A stretch of DNA of 64,000 bases, from NCBI RefSeq assembly GCF_030518235.1, contig NZ_JAULSA010000007.1, forward strand, positions 186,001 to 250,000, in the 5' to 3' direction. Position 1 is the first letter of the stretch. Every line of letters begins with the position of its first letter. Shown here in pieces: positions 1 through 7,570 of this stretch. The notes below the pieces were generated by a model that was not told the DNA's origin, searched no databases, and worked only from the letters and a program-made list of their open reading frames with translations. The translations under genes were made by a program, and so were the position numbers. The stretch is from Saccharibacillus sp. CPCC 101409 (GTDB lineage Bacteria; Bacillota; Bacilli; Paenibacillales; Paenibacillaceae).

Positions 1-1
1 G

Positions 2-454
2 AAAAAATTCGACTACGACCTGGACTACGAGCAGTTGGATCTGCGCGAGCGTCCCGAGCTGTATACAGTCGGCCGCGGCGAGCAGGGCGTGCTGATGGTC
101 CAGCCTTACAAGAACGAGATCCTGCCGCACTGGCGCTTCAAGACTCCCGACATCGCGCGCGAATCGTCGGAGAAAATTTATGCGATGTTCCTGGATTACA
201 AAAAGGCGGACGATTTCGTCGGCATGGACATGGCGCGCAAGTTTCTCCAGATGGGCTATACCCGCGCCAGACGCTATACCAACTACAAAGGCGGCCGCAA
301 ATACGCGGAGAACGGCACGCTGTCCCTGCAAAAAGGCGACCCCGCCAAAGCGGAATCCGCGGCGATTTTTAAAGAAGTATGGGAGAAAGCGAAGACCGAC
401 GCCGACTATTTGCGGATGAAAGAGCGTCATATAAGCGATTACGAAACCGGTTGA
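2..454 (+). CDS. DUF4385 family protein (5' end outside window)
   Basis: The open frame enters from the left edge and ends at a TGA, so the true start lies upstream; the first visible residues are KKFDYDLDYEQLDLRE. The rest, with VQPYKNEILPHWRFKTP, an alpha-helical middle and the RRYTNYKGGRKY stretch, matches my memory of the DUF4385 family, whose function is not established. About 150 residues are visible, near the usual full family length, so only a few N-terminal residues should be missing. A hairpin with a T run about 180 nt downstream may end the transcript. The family call is from memory of the sequence pattern; no catalytic residues can be named. Confidence 0.7.
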   Translation, partial: KKFDYDLDYEQLDLRERPELYTVGRGEQGVLMVQPYKNEILPHWRFKTPDIARESSEKIYAMFLDYKKADDFVGMDMARKFLQMGYTRARRYTNYKGGRKYAENGTLSLQKGDPAKAESAAIFKEVWEKAKTDADYLRMKERHISDYETG

Positions 455-635
455 GGGAGAAAGTACGGATGAAGGAACGGGAAGCGAGAGGTGGAAAAGT
501 GCCGGGCCGCGCGATCGACGGAACGGTAACTGGTTTCAATTCGATGTTCGGTTTCGCCCGTAAACCTCATCTCGAACGCGGTCAATGTACAGGTGTCGGA
601 AGACTTCTTGTTTACTTTTGGATTGTTATAAAAAG

Positions 636-678
636 GACCTTCGTTTCCCGTTTTTAAAGCGGTAGACGAAGGTCTTTT
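636..678. terminator. Terminator hairpin, usable from both sides
   Basis: The arms GACCTTCGT (636-644) and ACGAAGGTC (666-674) pair perfectly. They are flanked by AAAA on the left and TTTT on the right, as in a bidirectional terminator. It lies between the convergent DUF4385 gene and the minus-strand membrane-protein gene. Confidence 0.6.
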
Positions 679-705
679 GGCGTGGAAAAGAAGCCGGCGC
701 TGTGT

Positions 706-853
706 CATTGCTGCATATGCGCATTAAATCCGGCTTTTTGCGATAAAAAATATACGATTGTTGCCTATTGGCATTATTTTCGAAGGGAATCCGGCTTTTT
801 AAAAAGAATTGGACAGGGATTGCGCAAATTTGCTGCGGATATGCATCAATGGG
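706..853. repeat. Degenerate family A repeat units
   Basis: Two unit-like stretches start at about 706 and 757, 51 nt apart, as in the intact elements at 4935 and 32181. A third sits at about 827. Reverse-orientation partners are not clear, so this may be a decayed copy of the four-unit element. Confidence 0.35.
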
Positions 854-976
854 GGCAAGAGGAAGATTGCGGGTAGACGAATAGCGCATGCCGGATGCCG
901 CGGGTGCGCATCCGGCTTCGATTGGATCGAAAGCGATCCGGTCGCTTTGAATTTGCAAGCGTTTAAGCGTTGAAGA

Positions 977-1984
977 TCAGGCCCGGCGCGGAGACAAGGC
1001 CGTCTCCTGTTCGGCCGGGCCGGCTTCGCCGCCGCGGGTCTCCGCGGCCGAAGCGGTGCCGCTTTGCGCCGGCGCTTCGGAGCGGGCCGCGCGGCTGCGC
1101 GGCTGCGGCGCGGCCTGCTCGTGCGCGCCGTCCGGCGTCGGCGCGGCAGTGCCTTCGGCCCGGCTGCCGCGGGCCGGGAGACCTTCCGGCTGCGCCGAAG
1201 CCGGGCGCAGCTGCGGCGAGCGCCCGGCGTAAGGGCGCTCCCGCCGCTTGGCGGCGGCGGGGCGCAGCGCGGCGAAGCCTAACGCCGCGAGCGCCAGCTG
1301 CGCGCCCAGCAGCCACGGCGCCGCTTCCGCGCCCAGCGCCGGGTTCAGCAGCGCCGGAGCCGCCGCCGCCAGCGGCAGCAGCCGCCGCAGCGCGGGCCGT
1401 TCGGCCCGGTAGCCCGGCTCAAGCAGCCGGGCGGCGAGCAGTGCCGCCAGCAGCCAGGACAGCAGGCGGCACAACGGAAGGAGCGGGGAGCCGTCAAGCT
1501 CCGGCTCCCGGGCGAACTGCATCCCGGCGGCAGCCGCGCCGCCCAGCAGCGCGGGCGCAAGCGCCGGCTTCAGCAGCCGGAGAAAACCTCCGCCCCACGA
1601 CGGGCGCTCCTCGCGTTCCAGCAGCTCGCCGAGCTCGTGGCGGGTGCGTTCCAGCTCGCGGTGCAGCGCGTCGTGCAGCTGCGGCAGCCGGTCCTGCTCG
1701 CCGCCGTCCAGATACAGCGCGATATGGCCGTCCAGCTCCGGCGTGAAGCCCTGGATGCCCTGGCAGATATGCAGCCCGCCGCGCAGCCGGCTGTCCAATT
1801 CCGCGGCCGGTTTGCGCTCCGCGGCCAGCTTTTCCTCGGCCAGGGCGACCGCCGAGCCGTACGCTTCGAGCGCGAAGCGCAGCCGGTGTTCGCGGTGCTG
1901 CGCTCTGCGGCTCAGCGCTTTGCGCGTTTGTTCGTAGATCCATATGGCAAAAGCGGCCGCGGCCGCCCAGATGTACGTTTCCAT
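977..1984 (-). CDS. Hypothetical multi-spanning membrane protein
   Basis: 335 residues from the ATG that follows a GGAAGG ribosome site; the frame stays open upstream, but that part is Arg-rich and lacks a better start. The N-terminus (METYIWAAAAAFAIWIYEQ) is one membrane helix. A charged, probably coiled-coil region follows (about residues 20-150), then two or three hydrophobic segments (about 155-250). The tail is a low-complexity Ala/Arg/Pro/Glu region of about 85 residues. I do not recognise the family. It is convergent with the DUF4385 gene and divergent from the next gene. The tail composition resembles that of other high-GC proteins here, so the exact C-terminus is plausible but not independently supported. 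Confidence 0.55.
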   Translation of the reverse strand: METYIWAAAAAFAIWIYEQTRKALSRRAQHREHRLRFALEAYGSAVALAEEKLAAERKPAAELDSRLRGGLHICQGIQGFTPELDGHIALYLDGGEQDRLPQLHDALHRELERTRHELGELLEREERPSWGGGFLRLLKPALAPALLGGAAAAGMQFAREPELDGSPLLPLCRLLSWLLAALLAARLLEPGYRAERPALRRLLPLAAAAPALLNPALGAEAAPWLLGAQLALAALGFAALRPAAAKRRERPYAGRSPQLRPASAQPEGLPARGSRAEGTAAPTPDGAHEQAAPQPRSRAARSEAPAQSGTASAAETRGGEAGPAEQETALSPRRA

Positions 1985-2292
1985 CCCGATTCGCCTTCCT
2001 CTCGCGTAAACCCTCGTATCCACTATTACACAAGCGAGAGGCCGGTTCAAGCGCCAAAGCGAAGCGAACGTAGACAAGCAAAGGCTGCTCGCGTACAATT
2101 CGACTCGGTGAAGGCGCGCGGCGAAAACAGCGTCCGCGCGCAAAACGGGTAAAAGAAGAAAGAAAAGGCCGCGGACGAAGCCGCACAGTCCGGCGCGGCC
2201 GGGCGAAGCTTCGCTGCCAGAGACTTCGCCGTCACAGCCGGAGCAGCTCAATCCGGCCGCCCGGGCGGCCGAACGAAAGGAAGGAAATTATA
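1985..2292. other. Divergent intergenic region
   Basis: About 300 nt between two divergent genes, so it should carry both promoters. I see no clear -35/-10 pair, operator or RNA structure. Open frames here are GC-rich shadows. Confidence 0.5.
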
Positions 2293-2928
2293 ATGATGAA
2301 GATTTTGGTACTCGGTGCCGGCGGGACAATCGGCCGCCGCATCGTAGAAGAAGCGTTGAACCGCAAATGCGAGGTAAAAGCGCTGCTGCGCGACCCTTCG
2401 CTGATCGGCGCGCAGCACGACGAGCTGACCGCGCTGAAAGGCGATCTGCTGGAGCCGGGAGAAGTCGCGCGCGCCGCGGCCGGCTGCGATGCGGTCGTCA
2501 GCGCGTTCGGCCTGGAAGCCGGCGAAGGCCGGATGCTTGCGGAAGCCGCGCGCATGATCGTGGAAGGCACGCGTGCCGCGGGCGTAGAGCGCCTGATCGT
2601 GGCCGGCGGAGCGGGCACGCTGTTCGCGTCGCCGGGCGTCCGGCTGATGGATACCCCGGACTACCCGGAAGAGCTTCGCCCGCTGGCGCTGGCGCATGCC
2701 GAAGCTTACGAGATTTATGCGCGGAGCGATCTGGACTGGACTTACGCCAGTCCGGCCGCCTGGATCGAACCGGGCCGCCGCACCGGCAATTTCCGTATCG
2801 GCACGATGCTGCTCGTGACCGACGACGAAGGCCACAGCCGGATCAGCGCCGAAGACTTCGCCGCCGCGCTGATCGACGAGCTGGACGATCCCAACTTTAT
2901 CCGCTCGCGCTTTACCGTCGCGTATTGA
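2293..2928 (+). CDS. NAD(P)H-binding protein, NmrA/YwnB-type short-chain reductase fold
   Basis: 211 residues preceded by AAAGGAAGG. The N-terminus KILVLGAGGTIGRRIVEEAL carries the Rossmann GxxGxxG motif, and SDLDWTYASPAAWIEPG in the last third is typical of the atypical-SDR (NAD(P)H-binding, PF13460-like) proteins that act as redox-linked reductases or epimerases. There is no classic YxxxK catalytic pair in the usual position, so an enzyme activity cannot be assigned. Family members are often about 210 residues, so this one looks complete. It is transcribed toward nnr, 145 nt away, and could be co-transcribed with it. Confidence 0.8.
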   Translation: MMKILVLGAGGTIGRRIVEEALNRKCEVKALLRDPSLIGAQHDELTALKGDLLEPGEVARAAAGCDAVVSAFGLEAGEGRMLAEAARMIVEGTRAAGVERLIVAGGAGTLFASPGVRLMDTPDYPEELRPLALAHAEAYEIYARSDLDWTYASPAAWIEPGRRTGNFRIGTMLLVTDDEGHSRISAEDFAAALIDELDDPNFIRSRFTVAY

Positions 2929-3073
2929 TTCGAACGGCTTATACACGTTCCGGCCGTTCCGGCTGCCGGGAATGCCGCGGCCCGGCCGACAAGTTCGTAG
3001 GTGGAGCCGGAGCAATAGCTCTCCGCCCGGTCTATCTTCATCCTTTTCAATAAGAAAGGAGCCGAAAGCCTTT

Positions 3074-4759
3074 ATGCAAATCGTAACGTCGCAGCAGATG
3101 AAACAAATCGACCGGTATACCATCGAGGAACTGGGCGTTCCTTCGCTGTCTTTGATGGAAGTCGCCGGCCGCGCCGTCGCCGAAGAAGTGTTGGACCTGT
3201 GCCGGAGCCGGACGGGAGATCCGGCTTCGCGCGCCCGGCGCGGGCGTCTCGCCGGACAGGAGGCGGGCATCCGGCCCGACGGATCGCCCAAGCGCGGCGT
3301 GACTTCGGACTCGCCGATCCTGGAAGACGATACGCTGCCCCGCCTGGAAGGGGCGGACGAAGAGCACTGGCTGGTGCTTGCCGGCAAAGGCAACAACGGA
3401 GGCGACGGTCTGGCCGCCGCCCGCTATCTCCAGGACGCGGGCGTGCAGGTTACGATCCTCTGCGCGGAAAGCGCGGACCGCTTCTCGGAGGAAGCGGCCG
3501 CGCAGTTCCAAGCGGCCGGGAAGTCCGGCATCCCGGTGCTGGATGCGCCGGAAGATCCGGCGGCCGCGGATTTCGGCGGCTATACGGGCCTGGTCGACGC
3601 CCTGCTGGGCGTCGGGGCGAGCGGCGAACCGCGCGAGCCGTATGCCGGCCTGATCCGGGCGGCCAACGGCAGCGGGCTGCCGATCGTGGCGGCCGACGTG
3701 CCGAGCGGCCTGAACGCCGATACCGGGCAGGTCGCGGAAGCCTGCATCGCGGCGACCCGGACGGTGTGCATCGCTTTTCTCAAGGCGGGACTGACCCAGC
3801 ATCCGGGCGCGGCGGCGGCGGGCGAAGTGAGGGTACGCGCCGTCGGCATCCCGAAGCTTGCCGCGAACCGGATCGAAGATCCGCCTTACGCGCACTTGAT
3901 TACGGAGCGTTCGCTGCGCGAAACGCTTGAGATCGACACTTCGCGGAAGCGCGAAGAAGACAGCAACAAAGGCACATACGGTCACGTGCTCGTCGTGGGC
4001 GGCAGCCGGCTGATGACCGGCGCCGGATTTATGTGCTCGCGCGCCGCGCTGCGCATCGGCAGCGGACTCGTGACCTGGGCGCTGCCCAAAGCGCTGCTGC
4101 CGAGCGTAGTCGGCCATGTGCCCGAGCTGATGGTCGCCGAAGCGTCGGACGACGCAGGCGGCGAATGGAACCGCGATTCGGCGGGCAGGGTCCTGAAGCT
4201 GACGGAGAAGATGGACGTGCTCGCCGTCGGTTCGGGCCTCGGCCGCTTCGACGGCGACCTGGACTGGCTGCGCCAAATATGGACGCAGTCCGAACTGCCG
4301 CTTGTGATCGACGCGGACGGGCTGAATATCCTGTCCGAAGCCGGCGAGAAGCTGACGGATTGGGGACGGCGCGAGAATGTCTTGCTGACGCCGCATCCCG
4401 GCGAGATGGGCCGCCTGCTCGGCGTTCCCACGCGCGAAGTCCAGCGTGACCGCATCGGCGCGGCCCGAAACTACGCCATGAAATACGGCGTTACCCTGGT
4501 GCTCAAAGGCGCCCGCACCGTCATCGCCGCCCCGGACGGCCGGATCTTCGTCAACACCACCGGCCATCCCGGCATGTCCACCGGAGGTACCGGCGACGTC
4601 CTGACCGGCGTGATCTCCGGCCTGATCGCCCAGGGACTGTCTCCCGTGCAGGCGTCTTCCTTCGGCGCATACCTGCACGGCAGAGCCGGCGAACAAGCCG
4701 CCGAACGCCGCTCGAACCCCGCCTCCATCCTGGCCGGCGACCTGATCGAAGAGCTGTAA
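3074..4759 (+). CDS. nnr: Bifunctional NAD(P)HX epimerase/ADP-dependent NAD(P)HX dehydratase
   Basis: 561 residues. The chosen ATG (MQIVTSQQMKQID) is the usual YjeF_N start and follows AGAAAGGAG; the frame is open upstream without a better start. The N-terminal epimerase domain carries NNGGDGL. The C-terminal ribokinase-like dehydratase domain ends with GMSTGGTGDVLTG, the nucleotide/catalytic motif. The enzyme repairs NADHX and NADPHX, damaged hydrated forms of the nicotinamide cofactors. Unusual: about 50 extra polar, Arg/Gly-rich residues (about 39-90) lie between the first helix and the first strand of the epimerase domain, so the protein is longer than the usual 500-520 residues. A strong terminator follows at 4836. 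Confidence 0.95.
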   Translation: MQIVTSQQMKQIDRYTIEELGVPSLSLMEVAGRAVAEEVLDLCRSRTGDPASRARRGRLAGQEAGIRPDGSPKRGVTSDSPILEDDTLPRLEGADEEHWLVLAGKGNNGGDGLAAARYLQDAGVQVTILCAESADRFSEEAAAQFQAAGKSGIPVLDAPEDPAAADFGGYTGLVDALLGVGASGEPREPYAGLIRAANGSGLPIVAADVPSGLNADTGQVAEACIAATRTVCIAFLKAGLTQHPGAAAAGEVRVRAVGIPKLAANRIEDPPYAHLITERSLRETLEIDTSRKREEDSNKGTYGHVLVVGGSRLMTGAGFMCSRAALRIGSGLVTWALPKALLPSVVGHVPELMVAEASDDAGGEWNRDSAGRVLKLTEKMDVLAVGSGLGRFDGDLDWLRQIWTQSELPLVIDADGLNILSEAGEKLTDWGRRENVLLTPHPGEMGRLLGVPTREVQRDRIGAARNYAMKYGVTLVLKGARTVIAAPDGRIFVNTTGHPGMSTGGTGDVLTGVISGLIAQGLSPVQASSFGAYLHGRAGEQAAERRSNPASILAGDLIEEL

Positions 4760-4835
4760 TTCGGCGGGAAATAAACAGGCGATGAACCAGAGAAGATTTT
4801 CAAAGAGCCGTGCCAAAAGCAGACCCAAATTTGAA

Positions 4836-4882
4836 GGACTGTCCCCAAAGCCGTAAATCAGGCGGGGGACAGTCCCTTTTTT
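4836..4882 (+). terminator. Intrinsic terminator after nnr
   Basis: Perfect 11-bp arms GGACTGTCCCC (4836-4846) and GGGGACAGTCC (4865-4875) are followed by a run of six T. Confidence 0.85.
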
Positions 4883-4934
4883 CTTGCGCATCTTTTCCCA
4901 AATAGAATCCTGAATAGAAACAGAACCCGGGTGG

Positions 4935-5123
4935 AAAAAATGCTGCGTATGTGCATCGTTTTTTACGAAAACGAGCCTTTACAGCTCTCAATGTTGCGCA
5001 GGTACATCATTTCCGCCGTTTTCCCACCCTAAAGGCCGAAATCGTTGGAAAATGATGCGCACCTGCAACATTTCGCAAGATATAATCCTTCTTTCGAAAA
5101 AATGATGCACCTCCACAACATTG
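4935..5123. repeat. Four-unit dyad element, family A copy 1
   Basis: Units of about 25 nt start at 4935, 4990, 5049 and 5097. The first two read ATG(C/T)TGC...GCATC or ACATCATT. The last two are in reverse orientation (ATGATGC...CAACATT). Unit 2 can pair with unit 3 and unit 1 with unit 4, giving a long interrupted hairpin. It lies between the convergent nnr and chemoreceptor genes. Confidence 0.8.
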
Positions 5124-5429
5124 AACCCGAATAGTAAGCTTTCTTCGAATCGTTTTTCTTTTACAGCCGTGCAAAGCCATACCTCTCATCGAGACAACTC
5201 ACTTGGAGGCTCAGGCGCCGAACCCGCTAGATCCACGATCTACGATCCGCCGAAGCCTCGATTCAGTAAAGCCCCGAAAAGTTCCCCGAATGAAGCCCGC
5301 CGGAACCCAGACAGCCGCCCATTCCCGCAGATCTGCCCTTATCTTGCTAGGATCTGCCCTTGTCTTGCCCGGGTCTGACCGCACTCCGCTTCGATACCCA
5401 GTATCGAAGCTGTCCTATACCCTCCACCC

Positions 5430-5474
5430 AAAAAACCGGCTCTCCATCTCGTAGGGATGGAGAGCCGGTTTTGG
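5430..5474. terminator. Long bidirectional terminator-like hairpin
   Basis: 17-bp arms (5432-5448 and 5456-5472), flanked by A and T runs. The right arm shares GATGGAGAGCCGGTT with the chemoreceptor terminator at 5681, so the two look like a duplication. Confidence 0.7.
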
Positions 5475-5503
5475 CTTTTCAAGAACATCGGCGAAAATGC
5501 TAA

Positions 5504-5626
5504 GGCGGAGGGGGAGTTCGTGTAGGAGCGATAGCGTTCGCCTTTGAAATTGGGAAGATACCACCTAAATCTAATCAGTCTTCCCGATTTCAACACGCGA
5601 CCGAAACGAACTCCCCCGGAGCCGCC
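5504..5626. repeat. Nested inverted repeat (~120 bp)
   Basis: The outer arms 5504-5521 and 5606-5626 share GGGGGAGTTCGT and its complement. The inner arms 5543-5558 and 5579-5593 share TTTGAAAT.GGGAAGA. It lies between two related terminator hairpins. No coding potential is evident. Confidence 0.7.
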
Positions 5627-5654
5627 CCACTTTTTCACACCAAATGTCAAATGA

Positions 5655-5692
5655 AAAACCAAAACTCTCCATCCCAAAGAGATGGAGAGCCG
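5655..5692 (-). terminator. Terminator of chemoreceptor gene
   Basis: Arms CTCTCCATC (5665-5673) and GATGGAGAG (5681-5689). Read on the minus strand the hairpin is followed by a T-rich tract. Confidence 0.75.
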
Positions 5693-5702
5693 GTTGCCAC
5701 TT

Positions 5703-7289
5703 TTATACCCGGAACGTAGCCACCGACAGGTGGAGCTGATCCGCGAGTTGGGCGAGCGATTGGGACGAAGAAGCCGTTTGTTCGCTGGCTGCGGCCGATT
5801 CTTCGCTGGCGGACGCGATGCCGCTGAGCGTGTGCATCACTTCGGCCGTTTGCGCGGCCTGCTGTTCGCTGGCCGCGGCGATGCCGTTGACCTTGAGGGA
5901 CGTGTTGCCGACGCGTTCGATAATATCGTTGAAGGCGCGGCCGGATTCCCCGGCGTGCTTCAGGTTGTTGCCGACAGCCGATACGCTGTGTTCGATATTG
6001 AGCTGCATCGAGCGGATAATCGTCGTGATTTCTTTCGTTGCCGCTCCGCTGCGTTCCGCAAGTTTACGTACTTCGTCCGCGACTACGGCGAAGCCGAGAC
6101 CGGATTCTCCGGCGCGGGCCGCTTCGATGGCGGCGTTGAGCGCGAGCAGGTTGGTTTGGGCGGAGATATCGTCGATCACGTTGATAATGTCGCCGATCTT
6201 GGCGGAATGTTCTTCAAGTTTGCCGACCTGGGACGTCACGTCTTCCATGCTGTCGAGAGCGAGCTGGATCGTTTCGCCGCCCACCTGGGCCATTTCAACC
6301 GTGGCGTTGGACAGTTCGGCCGCGTCTTCGGCGCCTTTTGCCACGTCTTCGATCGCGATCGCCATATCTTTGAACAGTTCGTTGATCGAGCGGGCGGATT
6401 GAAGCTGCATCGACGTTCCGCCTGCGATTTGCTGGGTGCTGGCCGAGATTTGCTGCGAGGAAGCGGCTACATTTTGGGCGGAATCCTGGATGCCGCCGAT
6501 CAGTTCGGACAGCGTGTCGACCATTTTGTTGACGGACAGGGACAGTTCGCCGACTTCGTCTTTCGCTTTGTAATCGGACTTTTCACGCAGATCGCCGTTG
6601 GCGATATTTTTGAGCACATTGCCGATCTTTTTAACCGGTTTGCTGATCATGGAAGTGACGAGAAGAACGAAGACGATGCCGAGAACGATGGAGAGCGCGA
6701 GAATGGCAAGAGTCCAGTTGAAAGCCTGGCCGACATCGGCCTGCGCGTCCGCATCGGTTGCGGCAGCCTGCTGATCGTTGATTACGCCGAGCTTTTCGAT
6801 CGATTCGTACAGCAGTTTGCTGGTCGGGCCGACTTCTTCGGTCACGTATTTCTGGAAAGCGGCATTGGTCGACGTTTCCGCGATTTCTACGGCTTTGCTG
6901 TAGAGATCCTGATAGTCGGCCCAGTATTTGTCGAAATCGGCCAACAGTTTATTTTCCTCCGCGTTCAGCGGGCTTTTGCGGTAATCGTTCATGCTTGCCG
7001 TGACCTGCTCGCTGAGCGGCGCGATCGTATCGGCGATTTCTTTCTTCGCGGCCTGTGTGTCGGCAATCGCGATATCGCGGGAAGTAACGCGAAGTTTGAG
7101 CAGCCCTGTTTCCGTAGCGGCGAGCTGGCGAATCGGAATCATGTTGTCGCTGTAAAGCTGATTGAGATTTTCTTTCATCATGTTGATGTTGACGAGGCCG
7201 TATAATCCGACGCCTGCCGTTGCCAGAGTCATCACGACCACGACTACCATAAGCTTTGTAAAGATTTTCCGATTTCTGAACCACCGCAT
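5703..7289 (-). CDS. Methyl-accepting chemotaxis protein
   Basis: 528 residues from the ATG of MRWFRNRKIF, which sits 8 nt after GGAG; an upstream in-frame GTG overlaps that ribosome site and is rejected. Order: membrane helix (about 12-32), a four-helix-bundle-type periplasmic-side sensor domain (about 35-185), second membrane helix (about 190-210), HAMP (about 211-265), then the cytoplasmic coiled-coil signalling domain with the hairpin-tip region ISAQTNLLALNAAIEAARAG and ADEVRKLAERS. The protein should pass ligand signals to CheA/CheW. The ligand cannot be read from sequence. No che genes are adjacent, so it is an orphan receptor. Confidence 0.95.
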   Translation of the reverse strand: MRWFRNRKIFTKLMVVVVVMTLATAGVGLYGLVNINMMKENLNQLYSDNMIPIRQLAATETGLLKLRVTSRDIAIADTQAAKKEIADTIAPLSEQVTASMNDYRKSPLNAEENKLLADFDKYWADYQDLYSKAVEIAETSTNAAFQKYVTEEVGPTSKLLYESIEKLGVINDQQAAATDADAQADVGQAFNWTLAILALSIVLGIVFVLLVTSMISKPVKKIGNVLKNIANGDLREKSDYKAKDEVGELSLSVNKMVDTLSELIGGIQDSAQNVAASSQQISASTQQIAGGTSMQLQSARSINELFKDMAIAIEDVAKGAEDAAELSNATVEMAQVGGETIQLALDSMEDVTSQVGKLEEHSAKIGDIINVIDDISAQTNLLALNAAIEAARAGESGLGFAVVADEVRKLAERSGAATKEITTIIRSMQLNIEHSVSAVGNNLKHAGESGRAFNDIIERVGNTSLKVNGIAAASEQQAAQTAEVMHTLSGIASASEESAAASEQTASSSQSLAQLADQLHLSVATFRV

Positions 7290-7464
7290 CCTGATCACTC
7301 CGTTTTATTTATTTGAGCTTGCCGCCCTGGTTTTTTCTGCTGCGTTGATATAAGTATTTTCGTCAGCCCATTCGTGTTTTTTAAGCCCCAAATCTCAGAA
7401 TTGTAAAAAAATATAGTTTTTTCGCTTTCAAATCCATCCGGAATGTTCAATTGTGAAAAAGTAG

Positions 7465-7502
7465 AAAAAGGCCGCCTGCGCCTCTTAAGAGAGCAAACGG
7501 CC
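7465..7502 (-). terminator. Terminator after serS
   Basis: On the minus strand GGCCGTTTGC (7502-7493) pairs, with G-U pairs, with GCAGGCGGCC (7479-7470), followed by five T. It lies about 70 nt past the serS stop. Confidence 0.7.
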
Positions 7503-7570
7503 ATACAAGAAAATTGTGTGAACAAGCAACCGGGCAAAACCCGATTTTCAAGCTTCTAAAGGGGCTTTTT

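Larger units (their letters stand above)
455..976. other. Intergenic region between DUF4385 gene and convergent membrane-protein gene
   Basis: No convincing gene is seen. The region holds a bidirectional terminator-like hairpin (636-678), a direct repeat of ATCCGGCTTTTT (around 728 and 789) and a degenerate copy of the family A repeat units. A further hairpin with GCCGGATG/CATCCGGC arms sits near 894-914 but lacks a T run. Confidence 0.6.

Noticed and set aside
3047-4891. Minus-strand frame of about 610 codons opposite nnr
   Set aside because: Antisense shadow of Nnr, rich in Arg, Gln and Ala, with no domain or ribosome site.
5121-5454. Short plus-strand frames between nnr and the chemoreceptor
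   Set aside because: They begin inside a repeat unit, end within or near the hairpin at 5432, and have no ribosome site or family pattern.
5682-7205. Plus-strand frame of about 500 codons opposite the chemoreceptor
   Set aside because: Antisense of the repetitive methyl-accepting domain; amino acid mix is unnatural.
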